This document shows, piece by piece, positions 8,913 to 17,802 of a stretch of 51,357 nt of DNA. Under the pieces are notes generated by a model that was not told the DNA's origin, ran no database searches, and worked only from the letters and a program-made list of their open reading frames with translations. The DNA comes from Synechococcales cyanobacterium bin31.maxbin.ball.101 (lineage in GTDB: Bacteria; Cyanobacteriota; Cyanobacteriia; Leptolyngbyales; Leptolyngbyaceae), in contig JAAFJU010000020.1 in NCBI GenBank assembly GCA_013298165.1, positions 1-51,357 on the forward strand. Reading direction: 5' to 3'. Position numbers and translations under genes: made by a program. The stretch's first letter is position 1. Each line of letters starts with the position of its first letter.

Positions 8913-9533
8913 ATGCTTGCTCAATCTTCGTCTCAACTTCGATCGGCTCCTGTGAAAGTGGCGCTGCCGTTAACCACGTCCTGTGCATTGACCTGGCGCG
9001 ATCGGAAATTGTTTGTCCGGGCGGCGAGTCCGGCGGAAAGTTTAAATTTGGAAGCGTTGCAAGATAGCGATCGGCTGGTGGAATGCCTGAGACGATCGCC
9101 TGTGGAACTGGTGAAATTGGATTCGGATCTGAGTCCTGAGGTGTTGTTGCGGTGGGCGGAAGCTTGCGGGAAAGCGAAGAAGGCTTGCTACATTAATGTG
9201 CCTTCTGTGAGTGAAATCCTGAGTCAGCCAAATCCAATTTTGTGGTTTGTTAAGAAGTCGATTCATCGTGTTACGGCGATCGTTTTGGCATTGGCGATGA
9301 TGCCTGTCTTGTTCGTGACGATGACGGTATTCAAGATGGTTGATTTACGGTTGCAGCGGCAGTGGGCGATCGGCGATCGGGGACGACTGTTGCAACTGTG
9401 GGTATACGAGCAGCCGATCGATCGATCGAGTGGGTTCTTTGCGCTGCGATCGTTTTTGTTGAAGCTGGTGAATGTGATTCAGGGGAATCTGTTGCTGGGC
9501 ACTCCGATGCCAACTGCATTAGAGCAGGGTTAG
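8913..9533 (+). CDS. hepC: HepC-like degenerate bacterial sugar transferase
   Basis: A 206-aa protein resembling HepC, the heterocyst-polysaccharide sugar transferase of Nostoc-type cyanobacteria. Seen: an N-terminal module of about 100 residues (TWRDRKLFVRAASPAESL), one hydrophobic segment (about 118-140, VTAIVLALAMMPVLFVTMTV), and a short C-terminal part ending VNVIQGNLLLGTPMP. That ending mirrors the usual NVLKGDMSLVGPRP motif of undecaprenyl-phosphate sugar phosphotransferases. The central catalytic block of that family (K-F-R-S-M region and RRTSLDELPQ) is missing or unrecognisable. It may therefore be a regulator or partner rather than the initiating transferase. It lies directly upstream of the HepA-like exporter, as hepC and hepA do in Nostoc. 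Assignment is from memory of the family. Confidence 0.7.
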   Translation: MLAQSSSQLRSAPVKVALPLTTSCALTWRDRKLFVRAASPAESLNLEALQDSDRLVECLRRSPVELVKLDSDLSPEVLLRWAEACGKAKKACYINVPSVSEILSQPNPILWFVKKSIHRVTAIVLALAMMPVLFVTMTVFKMVDLRLQRQWAIGDRGRLLQLWVYEQPIDRSSGFFALRSFLLKLVNVIQGNLLLGTPMPTALEQG

Positions 9534-9573
9534 AGACTCAAGGATAGGGCCATCCCTCATATAGAAGAACTAG

Positions 9574-9612
9574 TGGCTATCTGAACACTGAAGTCTACAC
9601 CTCAGATAGCCA
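9574..9612 (+). terminator. 11-bp hairpin between hepC-like and hepA-like genes
   Basis: TGGCTATCTGA (9574-9584) is a perfect inverted repeat of TCAGATAGCCA (9602-9612) with a 17-nt loop. It is followed by GCCTTATTT, so the T-run is weak. It could be an intrinsic terminator, an attenuator or an mRNA-stabilising hairpin. Confidence 0.5.
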
Positions 9613-9641
9613 GCCTTATTTAAATCTCAGGATTGCTGCAC

Positions 9642-11489
9642 ATGACAAACCTTGCGTCTCAAACCAATATTTTTCTAGGATATTTCAAGTTCTGGCGAAA
9701 CAATCGGCTGATCTTAAGGGAGCTTACGTATTTCTATAAAGTCGTGGTCTTGGCGGTTGTCTTTTCCCTACTTTCAGCTTTGCTGGAAGGCGTTGGGGTG
9801 AGCTTACTGATGTCATTTCTGCAAAGTCTGACACGACCTGATGCGCCTGCATTTAAAATTGGAATTTCTTTTATTGATACTGTAGTATTGGGCTTAAATG
9901 AGTCTCCAACAAGTAGACTTGTCCGAGTTTCAATCTTTATTATTCTAACGACCTGGATTAAGTCAATCTGTAATTATTTTGGCAGCGTCTTCATTGAAAA
10001 GTCTCAGCTTAATCTAATGCATCGACTGAGAATTCAGATTTTTGAACAGCTTCAGAGCCTACAGCTTAGCTACTTTTTGACAACAAAATCAGGTGAGTTG
10101 ATTAATACGATCACTACAGAAAATGAAAAACTCAAGCTGGTTGTTAGTACTATTGCAACTTTAGTGACCAGAATTTTAATTGGGGGTGTTTACTTTGTTT
10201 CAATGTTTTTGATTTCATGGCAACTTTCCATCGTTGCACTGGTCATTTTCACATTATTAGGAATGGGATTGTCTCAACTTAACGCTCGCGTTAGGGAAGC
10301 AGGTGCAGATGTCTCTAGACAATGTGGAGCATTTACCTCTATTGCGATCGAGTTTGTCAATGGAATTCGAACGATTCAGGCATCTGTGACTCAAGATGTG
10401 GAAAGGTCGAAGTTTTATGGATCTAGTGAAGCGATTACAGCAGCGGCAAACCGATCAACAGCGGCTGTCTCTTTAGTGAGGCCCCTAGCTGAATCGATCG
10501 CAACAACGACGTTGATTTTAATGATTATTTTTGCCTTTACTGTATTTGTAAACAATGGAGTTTTACAAATTGCATCGCTATTAACTTTCTTCTTTGTACT
10601 ATTTCGATTGATTCCTATTTTTCAAGATGTAAATACAGCTCGGACACAGCTTAATTTTCTGAAAGGGGCAGCAGATAATATTAAAAATCTTCTAAGTGCT
10701 GAAGGAAAGCCTTACCTTCAGAATGGATCACAGGTATTCTCTGGGTTAAAACGATCAATTAACTTTGTGTCGGTTGATTTTGGTTATAACTCAAATGAGT
10801 CTGTATTGCAGGATATTACATTAAGCGTTGAGCAGGGTAAGGTAACAGCGTTTGTTGGATCGTCTGGAGCGGGGAAAACAACATTAGTGGATTTGATTCC
10901 ACGGTTTTATGATCCAGTCGAGGGCTACATTGAAATTGATGGGACAAATCTGAGAAGCCTAGATATTGATTCATTGCGGCGTAAGATATCAGTCGTGAGT
11001 CAAGAGACCTTTATCTTTAATACGACAGTTTGGGAAAATATCGCTTATGGAACTCCGGGCGCAACTCATGAAGAAGTGATGGAGGCTGCTCGATTAGCGA
11101 ATGCATTAGATTTCATTCAGGATATGCCTGAAGGCTTTGATACATTATTGGGCGATCGAGGTGTCAGACTTTCAGGTGGACAGCGGCAACGGCTGGCGAT
11201 TGCTCGGGCCTTAATCCGAAATCCTGACATTCTAATCTTGGATGAAGCGACCAGTGCGCTAGATTCTGTTTCAGAACGATTGATTCAGGATTCTCTTGAG
11301 AAGCTTGCAGCGGGACGAACCGTGATTGCGATCGCACATCGACTCTCTACGATCGCGAAAGCTGACAAAGTAGTGGTCTTAGAGAAAGGCCGCATTGTGG
11401 AACAAGGCTCCTATCAGGATTTACTAGAGAAACGTGGCGGACTATGGAAATATCATCAAATGCAAAATGAGGTGAGAGTTATGGCTTAG
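9642..11489 (+). CDS. hepA: HepA-like ABC exporter (fused permease and ATPase)
   Basis: A 615-aa half-size ABC exporter. Seen: an N-terminal transmembrane domain with about six hydrophobic spans, then a complete ATPase. The ATPase has Walker A (GSSGAGKTT, near residue 405), Q-loop (VSQETFIFN), signature LSGGQRQRLAIARAL, Walker B ILILDEATSALD and H-loop AIAHRLST. The transmembrane part, with EGVGVSLLMSFLQSL and SGELINTITTE, closely resembles HepA, the exporter needed for the heterocyst envelope polysaccharide. Known of the family: homodimeric export of lipid-linked glycans. Inferred: it may flip or export the repeat unit, since no Wzx flippase is seen in the locus. ATG 9642 is preferred over TTG 9633. 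Confidence 0.88.
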   Translation: MTNLASQTNIFLGYFKFWRNNRLILRELTYFYKVVVLAVVFSLLSALLEGVGVSLLMSFLQSLTRPDAPAFKIGISFIDTVVLGLNESPTSRLVRVSIFIILTTWIKSICNYFGSVFIEKSQLNLMHRLRIQIFEQLQSLQLSYFLTTKSGELINTITTENEKLKLVVSTIATLVTRILIGGVYFVSMFLISWQLSIVALVIFTLLGMGLSQLNARVREAGADVSRQCGAFTSIAIEFVNGIRTIQASVTQDVERSKFYGSSEAITAAANRSTAAVSLVRPLAESIATTTLILMIIFAFTVFVNNGVLQIASLLTFFFVLFRLIPIFQDVNTARTQLNFLKGAADNIKNLLSAEGKPYLQNGSQVFSGLKRSINFVSVDFGYNSNESVLQDITLSVEQGKVTAFVGSSGAGKTTLVDLIPRFYDPVEGYIEIDGTNLRSLDIDSLRRKISVVSQETFIFNTTVWENIAYGTPGATHEEVMEAARLANALDFIQDMPEGFDTLLGDRGVRLSGGQRQRLAIARALIRNPDILILDEATSALDSVSERLIQDSLEKLAAGRTVIAIAHRLSTIAKADKVVVLEKGRIVEQGSYQDLLEKRGGLWKYHQMQNEVRVMA

Positions 11490-11566
11490 GGTCACTGGCT
11501 GAATGCCAGATTTAATCTCACTCACTATCACTAATCTTATTTCAAGCGATAACTGGAGAACCTATT

Positions 11567-12439
11567 ATGACGAAATCTACTGAGTCTTCCCAATATCTGT
11601 ACAGTGAAGAATTCTATAAAATGATTGAGGGCTATTCACGCAATGCGGCAGATGCCATTCTCCCTCTCCTGCTAGATCTATTTCCCAATCCAAGCGTCGT
11701 GGACATTGGCTGCGGCAATGGAACCTGGCTCAAAGGATTCCAAGATCGAGGTGTAACTGATTTCCTCGGCGTGGATGGTAGTTATGTGGATGCGAATATC
11801 CTAAAAATTCCAACGACTAATTTCCAGTCGGCTGACCTATCCCAGCCTCTAGCGATCGATCGCAAATTTGATATTTCGATGACTTTGGAGGTTGGAGAGC
11901 ATATTCCTACGGAATCTTCAGATGCTTTTGTTGATACCTTAACGAGTCTTGCTCCCGTTGTGATGTTCTCGGCGGCGATTCCTCATCAAGGTGGTGATAA
12001 TCATATCAATGAGCAATGGCAAGATTTCTGGGCGGCTAAGTTCCATGCTCGTGGATACATTGCGATCGACTACATCCGTCCTCAAGTCTGGAGTAATGAG
12101 AATGTCGCACATTGGTACAGTCAGAATGTGGTCTTATACATCCATCAAGACTATTGGACTGCACATCCACAATTGCAAGCGAAGTTAGAAACTTACCGTG
12201 TAGATGATCTCGTAAAATTGCGAGTTGTACATCCCACGATGTATCTCATCCAAACGAACTACTTGCAGAGTTCTCTGAATCGTAAGCCAGAAGATATCTC
12301 CCTGAAGGAAGTTCTGACCCTTCTTCCCCAGGTGACTGGAGCGACATTAAGCCGAAAACTTGGACTTGTTGCAGAGAAGTCTGAGACTGCATTGGGCGAT
12401 CTCTCCCATGCGGGTGTGAAGTCTAAATTATCTTGCTGA
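11567..12439 (+). CDS. class I SAM-dependent methyltransferase
   Basis: A 290-aa Rossmann-fold methyltransferase. Seen: motif I VVDIGCGNGTW (44-54), an acidic motif II (FLGVDGSYVD), and a TLEVGEHIPTES post-I segment characteristic of glycan-cluster methyltransferases. The C-terminal 100 residues do not match a domain I can name. It probably transfers methyl groups to sugars or other groups of the polysaccharide. It sits between the exporter and a GT2 gene on the same strand with short spacers. Confidence 0.85.
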   Translation: MTKSTESSQYLYSEEFYKMIEGYSRNAADAILPLLLDLFPNPSVVDIGCGNGTWLKGFQDRGVTDFLGVDGSYVDANILKIPTTNFQSADLSQPLAIDRKFDISMTLEVGEHIPTESSDAFVDTLTSLAPVVMFSAAIPHQGGDNHINEQWQDFWAAKFHARGYIAIDYIRPQVWSNENVAHWYSQNVVLYIHQDYWTAHPQLQAKLETYRVDDLVKLRVVHPTMYLIQTNYLQSSLNRKPEDISLKEVLTLLPQVTGATLSRKLGLVAEKSETALGDLSHAGVKSKLSC

Positions 12440-12474
12440 TCTGAATCCTGATTTTTATCTTTTACACTTTCACC

Positions 12475-13428
12475 ATGCAGAATTTAAGTCAGCTAAAAGT
12501 CTCTGTCATTATTCCGACCTATAACCGAGGTGAATTTTTGGTTGAGACAATTCCGATGATTATGGAGAATTGCTATTCAAATTTTGAATTGGTGATTGTG
12601 GATCAGACTAAAGAGTATCCGGAAGCGATCGCTAAAAAGCTTCAACAACTCCGCCAACAATATAGTTTTGAATATCATCGGTTAGATTTCCCAAATCTTC
12701 CGCTGGCTCGGAATTATGGAGTCTGGAATTCTAGTGGAGATATCATTATTTTCTGTGATGATGATGTGATTTTGGGTCCGGATTATATTCAAAATCATGT
12801 TCAGCCCTATCTGGATGATGAGCAGGTTGGCGGGGTTGCAGGTCGTATCTTAAGTGCGATCGATGAAGCGATGTCCCATCCATCCTCTGATATTGGCAAG
12901 CTGAATCCCGATGGGACGTTCATTGCGAACTTTCATCTGGAGCCTGCGGATCGTCAAGATGCTGACTTCGGGATGGGCTGTAATATGTCGTTCCGTCGAT
13001 CGATGCTGGCGCAAGCGGGTGACTTCGATGAGCGCTATCGAGGCAACTTCTATCGTGAGGAAGGCGATGCCTTTGCACGGGTAAAGCGGCTGGGCTGTAA
13101 GGTCGTCTTTGAACCGAAGGCCATTTTGCAGCATTTGGCAACGCCGGATGGAGGCTGTCGAAAGGATAAGTACATTCCTCGTATGTATTATTGCTTTAAA
13201 AATGAAACGCTATTTTTCATGAACTGTATGAATTATCAGCAATTACCTGCCTTTCTGTATCGATTGCTTCGTTGGATGTATGCGACGACAAAGGTTAATC
13301 AATTGGGTTGGATGACGTTGCCTTACTTTATGAGTTCGGTCCTAGATGGCATGAAAACCTATTACCTGGAGAAACCTCATCAACTGAGTGCTTCTCTCAA
13401 TCTCAATGCTACTCTCAAGTTGGAATAA
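12475..13428 (+). CDS. glycosyltransferase family 2
   Basis: A 317-aa GT-A fold enzyme. Seen: the opening SVIIPTYNRGEFL, the nucleotide-sugar/metal motif CDDDVILGPDY at about residues 93-103, and a downstream acidic segment (FREEGDAFARVKRLG) that supplies the usual catalytic base region. Motif GMGCNMSFRRS, near residue 175, is typical of GT2 enzymes with known acceptor loops. Known of the family: inverting transfer at the cytoplasmic face. Its stop is followed after 3 nt by the ATG of the next glycosyltransferase, so the two are tightly coupled. Confidence 0.9.
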   Translation: MQNLSQLKVSVIIPTYNRGEFLVETIPMIMENCYSNFELVIVDQTKEYPEAIAKKLQQLRQQYSFEYHRLDFPNLPLARNYGVWNSSGDIIIFCDDDVILGPDYIQNHVQPYLDDEQVGGVAGRILSAIDEAMSHPSSDIGKLNPDGTFIANFHLEPADRQDADFGMGCNMSFRRSMLAQAGDFDERYRGNFYREEGDAFARVKRLGCKVVFEPKAILQHLATPDGGCRKDKYIPRMYYCFKNETLFFMNCMNYQQLPAFLYRLLRWMYATTKVNQLGWMTLPYFMSSVLDGMKTYYLEKPHQLSASLNLNATLKLE

Positions 13429-13431
13429 GCC

Positions 13432-14712
13432 ATGAAATTACTATTGGTTACTCAGTATTATTATCCGTTTATTGGTGGGGTCGAGACTCATGTGCGTCAG
13501 GTGGCGCAAGAGTTTTTGCGTCAGGGGCATGAGGTGGAGATTGTGGCGGCGACGTTTGCGCCTTGTCCTCTCTCTGCAAGTAATGCCGTTCTGTATTTTA
13601 ATTTACTCACCCCTGCTTACGATAGCTACAAGGACGGTGAGGTTCAAGTTCATGCTCTGACGCCGACACCGATCGATCGTCTCCGCATGTTCCCGATCGC
13701 AGTGCGGGCTATCCCGAAATTAGGCGGTAAGTTTTATAATCAATTCAACCAATTGGGGTATCCCTTTTATAAATCAGTCTTTCTCGATCGCCTCAAAGCA
13801 TTGATGAAAGATGTGGATGTCGTCCATTCATTAGCCGGGAACTATCTAGGCTGGACGGCTCAGGCTGCGGCTCAGGAACTTAAGATTCCGTTTGTCTGTA
13901 CGCCCTTTGTGCATCCCCATCAGTGGGGCGATGACCCGATGAGCATTGAATATTATCAACGATCGAATGCGGTGATCGGGTTACTCAAGAGCGATCGGGA
14001 TTATCTAGAGTCGATCGGGGTGGCTGGAGATAAGTTGCATACGATCGGGGTTTCGCCGGATCTTCCAGCGTCTTCTGATCCGATCGCATTTCGTGAGCGC
14101 CATGGATTACAGAATTATCCGGTTGTACTGTATACCGGGCGAATGATGCCTCAAAAGGGGGCAAAGGCATTACTCAATGCAACTGAAAAAGTATGGGCCA
14201 CGAATCCTGATGTGAGGTTTGTGTTCATTGGCCCACATACAGTGGAGTCACAGCATTGGTTTAATAGTACTGATCCTCGGATTCAATATTTAGGGAAGGT
14301 GAGTAATCAAGAGAAAGCTGATGCGCTTGCGGCTTGTGATGTCTTCTGTATGCCGTCGATGAGTGAGATTTTACCGACGGTATATTTGGAAGCTTGGAGC
14401 TTAGGTAAGCCTGTGGTGGGTGGTTATGCGGAAGGGCTTCCTGAGCTGATTGAAAATAATCGTGCTGGGATTGCAGTGTCTCAAAATGCTGATGAGATCG
14501 CAGCGGCTCTATTACGTGTCTTACAGAATCCCGAGCTTTGTCAGGAATTTGGCCGATCGGGTCAGGTGATGGTGGAGGAGCGATATTCTGTCCCCGCTGT
14601 GGTGAATCAGCTTTATACTTTGTACGGGAAATTACAGCACGATCGCATTCAATCAAAGCATCCGAATCATTTAGCTGCATCATTAGGAGGCTCAGAACAT
14701 GGTAAATACTAA
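13432..14712 (+). CDS. glycosyltransferase family 4
   Basis: A 426-aa GT4 enzyme. Seen: the N-terminal motif YYYPFIGGVETHVRQVAQE with the glycine-rich acceptor loop; the mid-protein donor-domain opening VVLYTGRMMPQKGAKALL; and the E-x7-E type motif in SEILPTVYLEAWSLGKPVV. The C-terminal 25 residues (ending GGSEHGKY) are polar and overlap the next gene by 14 bp. Coupled translation with both neighbours is likely. Donor sugar not determinable. Confidence 0.9.
   Translation: MKLLLVTQYYYPFIGGVETHVRQVAQEFLRQGHEVEIVAATFAPCPLSASNAVLYFNLLTPAYDSYKDGEVQVHALTPTPIDRLRMFPIAVRAIPKLGGKFYNQFNQLGYPFYKSVFLDRLKALMKDVDVVHSLAGNYLGWTAQAAAQELKIPFVCTPFVHPHQWGDDPMSIEYYQRSNAVIGLLKSDRDYLESIGVAGDKLHTIGVSPDLPASSDPIAFRERHGLQNYPVVLYTGRMMPQKGAKALLNATEKVWATNPDVRFVFIGPHTVESQHWFNSTDPRIQYLGKVSNQEKADALAACDVFCMPSMSEILPTVYLEAWSLGKPVVGGYAEGLPELIENNRAGIAVSQNADEIAAALLRVLQNPELCQEFGRSGQVMVEERYSVPAVVNQLYTLYGKLQHDRIQSKHPNHLAASLGGSEHGKY
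14685..14690 (+). promoter_or_regulatory. perfect AGGAGG ribosome binding site inside the upstream gene
   Basis: AGGAGG ends 8 bp before the ATG at 14699 and lies inside the last codons of the preceding glycosyltransferase gene. It fixes the epimerase start and shows that the 14-bp gene overlap is real. Confidence 0.8.
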
Positions 14713-15637
14713 TGCTGGTACAGTACTGATTACAGGCGTTGCGGGTTTTCTGGGGCGATATATTGCGCGTCACTTTCATCGGAAGGGCTGGGTCGTAGTC
14801 GGGACAGATAATTCGACACCTGAAAATGCCCCGACCGGAAATCTAACGTCTTATCATCGAATGAGACTACCTGATCCGGCTTTTGGTCAATTACTTGAAT
14901 CTGTACAACCGACCTTATTAGTCCATTGCGCTGGACGGGCTGCTGTGGCGCTGTCAGTTGAGAATCCCCATGCTGACTTTTATAGTAATGCTGTGGTGAC
15001 GTTTGAGATTCTGGATGCAGTACGGCAGTATGCCCCTGCTTGTCGGACGATCTTTCTGTCTAGTGCAGCAGTCTATGGTAATCCGGAGCAGCTTCCGATC
15101 GCAGAAAGGACTCCTCCATCTCCGGTCTCTCCCTATGGATTTCATAAGCTTCAGAGTGAGCAGCTTTGTGCTGAATTCTCTAAAATTTATAATCTAAAGA
15201 CGGCAAGTGTCAGGATCTTCTCGGCCTATGGTCCTGGACTGCGTCGTCAGGTGATCTGGGATATTTGTCAAAAGGCGATTTTGGATAATGAATTGATCCT
15301 TCAGGGGACTGGAGATGAAAGCCGAGACTTTATCCATGCGCTGGATATTGCCAATGCGATCGACTGTATCACTAGTAACGCTGAGATGAAGGGTGAATTT
15401 TATAACCTGGCAACGGGTGAGGAAGTAACTATTCGATCGCTGTCTGAGCTAGTGCTGGCTGCCTTGGAAAGCGATCGTCAGCCCACGTTCAATGGCTTTG
15501 TCCCCGCAGGTGTGCCGCTAAACTGGCGGGCTGATATTTCGAGCCTGCGATCGTTAGGATTTGAGTCTACGGTCGCCTTCGATCGTGGAATTAAGACCTT
15601 TGCCTATTGGTGTCGTGCAGAACTATTAGGTGTTTAA
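14699..15637 (+). CDS. NAD-dependent epimerase/dehydratase (extended SDR)
   Basis: A 312-aa sugar-nucleotide-modifying enzyme. Seen: the NAD-binding motif GVAGFLGRYIA (about 13-23), an SSAAVYG segment carrying the catalytic Ser/Thr, and the YGFHK motif (Y-x3-K) near residues 146-150. RIFSAYGPGLR and NLATGEEVTI are both typical of the UDP-glucose 4-epimerase-like subfamily. Known of the family: 4-epimerisation or 4,6-dehydration of nucleotide sugars; which reaction is done here cannot be decided. It probably supplies an activated sugar to the surrounding transferases. Start fixed by the AGGAGG at 14685. Confidence 0.9.
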   Translation: MVNTNAGTVLITGVAGFLGRYIARHFHRKGWVVVGTDNSTPENAPTGNLTSYHRMRLPDPAFGQLLESVQPTLLVHCAGRAAVALSVENPHADFYSNAVVTFEILDAVRQYAPACRTIFLSSAAVYGNPEQLPIAERTPPSPVSPYGFHKLQSEQLCAEFSKIYNLKTASVRIFSAYGPGLRRQVIWDICQKAILDNELILQGTGDESRDFIHALDIANAIDCITSNAEMKGEFYNLATGEEVTIRSLSELVLAALESDRQPTFNGFVPAGVPLNWRADISSLRSLGFESTVAFDRGIKTFAYWCRAELLGV

Positions 15638-15709
15638 AACATTTGAACTTTTAAATATCAGCTTATTTTTATCTAAACACTCTAGAGAATTATCATCCTG
15701 AGGTCCCCT

Positions 15710-16546
15710 ATGCTAACCACCACAGAACAACAAGTTCAAACAACCCGAGAGACGATCGCAGTCGTGATTCCCACGTTGAACGTAGAGTCCATTATTCGGC
15801 CCTGCCTAGATCAGCTTACTTGGGCTGATGAGGTAGTCATTGTAGATATGTTCAGTACCGATCGGACTAAGGAAATCTGTAGTACTTATCCAAACGTTCG
15901 ATTTTTTGAACGGAAAGACTACATCTTTGGAAATGTAAACTATGGAATGGAGCAGGCAAATACGGATTGGGTGATTCGTCTTGATAGTGATGAAATTCTG
16001 AATGCTGAGTTGCAATTGAGTATTCAGGAGGTTTTATTGAACCCAGATCCTGAAGTGTCGGGTTATTACTTTCCTTCACTTCAATATATCTTCGGCTTAC
16101 CGATGTCCTATGGGGTAGGTAAGCCCGATCTTTGCATGAGAAAGTGTATGTTCCGAAAAGGGACAGCTCACTATGAATGTAATACAGAACACGAGGACAT
16201 TACGACGACGGGAAAGCTAGAGACGCTATCGGGATACTATGAACATCTGACGAATCACACGGTTGAAGAGGTCGTGCGGAAGTTTAACTATTACACGACA
16301 AAAGATGTGGAGCGGATGGCAGATGACGTTATAGCAAATCCTGAGAAGCCAATGCGGACGATGTATAAAGCGTTCCGGATGTTTGTTTTGTACTATGTTC
16401 AGTGGAAAGGCTACAAGGATGGTTGGCTCGGCTTCTATTCCTCACTTTTTCGAGGTCCAGTCTATATCTTTATTGAAGATGCAAAGCGCTGGGAACGATT
16501 ACGATCGCAGCAGGGACAGTCTTCTTCTCTAGACCGATATCTTTAA
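15710..16546 (+). CDS. glycosyltransferase family 2 (WaaE/KdtX-like)
   Basis: A 278-aa GT-A enzyme. Seen: AVVIPTLNVESIIRPCLDQL at the N-terminus, ADEVVIVDMFSTDRT (the acidic donor site), the DXD-type motif RLDSDEIL near residues 88-95, and a downstream YYEHLTNHTVEEVVRKFNYY segment. That last segment resembles the lipopolysaccharide-core GT2 subgroup related to WaaE/KdtX. The last third is aromatic-rich (FVLYYVQWKGYKDGWLGFY) and amphipathic, suggesting membrane association. A good GAGG precedes the ATG. Confidence 0.88.
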   Translation: MLTTTEQQVQTTRETIAVVIPTLNVESIIRPCLDQLTWADEVVIVDMFSTDRTKEICSTYPNVRFFERKDYIFGNVNYGMEQANTDWVIRLDSDEILNAELQLSIQEVLLNPDPEVSGYYFPSLQYIFGLPMSYGVGKPDLCMRKCMFRKGTAHYECNTEHEDITTTGKLETLSGYYEHLTNHTVEEVVRKFNYYTTKDVERMADDVIANPEKPMRTMYKAFRMFVLYYVQWKGYKDGWLGFYSSLFRGPVYIFIEDAKRWERLRSQQGQSSSLDRYL

Positions 16547-16659
16547 CTTTGAATGATCACTACATAAACTTTCGATAAATGTCGATCGATTGTTGATTGG
16601 TTATCCGGATAATGTTTGCAAGAAATGAAATCTATCTTAGGACCTATATCCTTATTATT

Positions 16660-17709
16660 ATGAAAAAGCTTCTAGTCACGGGTTCGTCTGGTTTAATCGG
16701 GTCTGAGGTCTGTGTATATTTCATGGAGCAAGGTTGGACCGTCCATGGTGTAGACAACAATATGCGGGCTGATTTTTTTGGTCCTGGTGGAGATACCCGT
16801 TGGAATCAAAAACGCTTGAAGGATGCTTACCAAGATTTCTCTCATCATGAGGTTGATATTCGTGATCGGGCTACTGTCATCGAACTCTTGGAAACACTGA
16901 AGCCAGATGCGATCGTCCACTGCGCCGCCCAGCCATCTCATGACCTGGCTGCTAAGATTCCTTTCAAGGACTTTGATACGAATGCAGTTGGAACGATGAA
17001 CCTTCTGGAAGCAACTCGTCTTCATGTGCCAAATGCTGTCTTTGTTCATATGTCTACGAATAAAGTGTACGGGGATGCGCCTAATGAGCTATCGCTAGTA
17101 GAACAAAAGACTCGATGGGATTATGTAGACCCTGAATATCGAGATGGAATTTCAGAAACATTCCGCATTGATCAATCGAAACATTCAATTTTTGGCGCAT
17201 CGAAAGTTGCCGCTGACATTATGGTGCAGGAATATGGTCGCTATTTTGGAATGAATACCTGCTGCTTGCGAGGTGGATGCCTCACTGGGCCGAACCACTG
17301 TGGAGTCGAACTCCACGGCTTCTTAAGCTATTTAACGAAGTGCAATCTTGAAGGAAAGAAATACTTTGTCTATGGATATAAGGGTAAACAGGTTCGAGAC
17401 AATATCCATTCACTAGATGTCGCTCGATTTATTCATGCGTTCATTGAAAATCCTCGTCAAGGTGAAGTTTACAACTTAGGTGGTGGAAGAGATAATAGCT
17501 GCTCTATCCTTGAGGCGTTTTCTCGTATTTCTGCGATTTCTGGCAAAGAAATGGTCTACGAATACGTTGATGAAAATCGACAAGGCGATCATATTTGCTA
17601 TATTAGCAATCTTGCTAAAATCAAGTCTCACTACCCAAGCTGGGGAATCACAAAATCTCTAGACACTGTATTTGAAGAGATTTATCAAGGCTGGTGTAAT
17701 AGAGAATAG
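16660..17709 (+). CDS. NAD-dependent epimerase, CDP-paratose/tyvelose 2-epimerase-like
   Basis: A 349-aa extended SDR. Seen: [16 protein letters not shown] at the N-terminus (NAD binding), [21 protein letters not shown] (catalytic Thr), then FGASKVAAD where the usual catalytic Tyr of Y-x3-K is Phe178 with Lys182. [20 protein letters not shown] and YNLGGGR are hallmarks of the CDP-tyvelose-epimerase-like subfamily. The Phe may be natural for this subgroup, but it means the standard proton-relay chemistry is uncertain. ATG 16660 is chosen because it places the glycine motif at the N-terminus; a farther upstream ATT/GTG-type extension would add 21 unrelated residues. Confidence 0.85.
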   Translation: MKKLLVTGSSGLIGSEVCVYFMEQGWTVHGVDNNMRADFFGPGGDTRWNQKRLKDAYQDFSHHEVDIRDRATVIELLETLKPDAIVHCAAQPSHDLAAKIPFKDFDTNAVGTMNLLEATRLHVPNAVFVHMSTNKVYGDAPNELSLVEQKTRWDYVDPEYRDGISETFRIDQSKHSIFGASKVAADIMVQEYGRYFGMNTCCLRGGCLTGPNHCGVELHGFLSYLTKCNLEGKKYFVYGYKGKQVRDNIHSLDVARFIHAFIENPRQGEVYNLGGGRDNSCSILEAFSRISAISGKEMVYEYVDENRQGDHICYISNLAKIKSHYPSWGITKSLDTVFEEIYQGWCNRE

Positions 17710-17718
17710 TTCAATACA

Positions 17719-17750
17719 GTTTAAGTCTCTATCAGAATAGAGACTTAAAC
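17719..17750 (+). terminator. perfect 14-bp hairpin inside the polysaccharide locus
   Basis: GTTTAAGTCTCTAT (17719-17732) and ATAGAGACTTAAAC (17737-17750) are perfect inverted repeats with a 4-nt CAGA loop, 10 bp after the epimerase stop. The following ATCTTTAT is only weakly T-rich. It may be an intrinsic terminator or a processing and stability hairpin. It probably splits the locus into two transcription units. Confidence 0.6.
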
Positions 17751-17802
17751 ATCTTTATACTGCGGGCAGTTCGTGTAAGTTTATTCCTAATATGTTCTAA
17801 CC

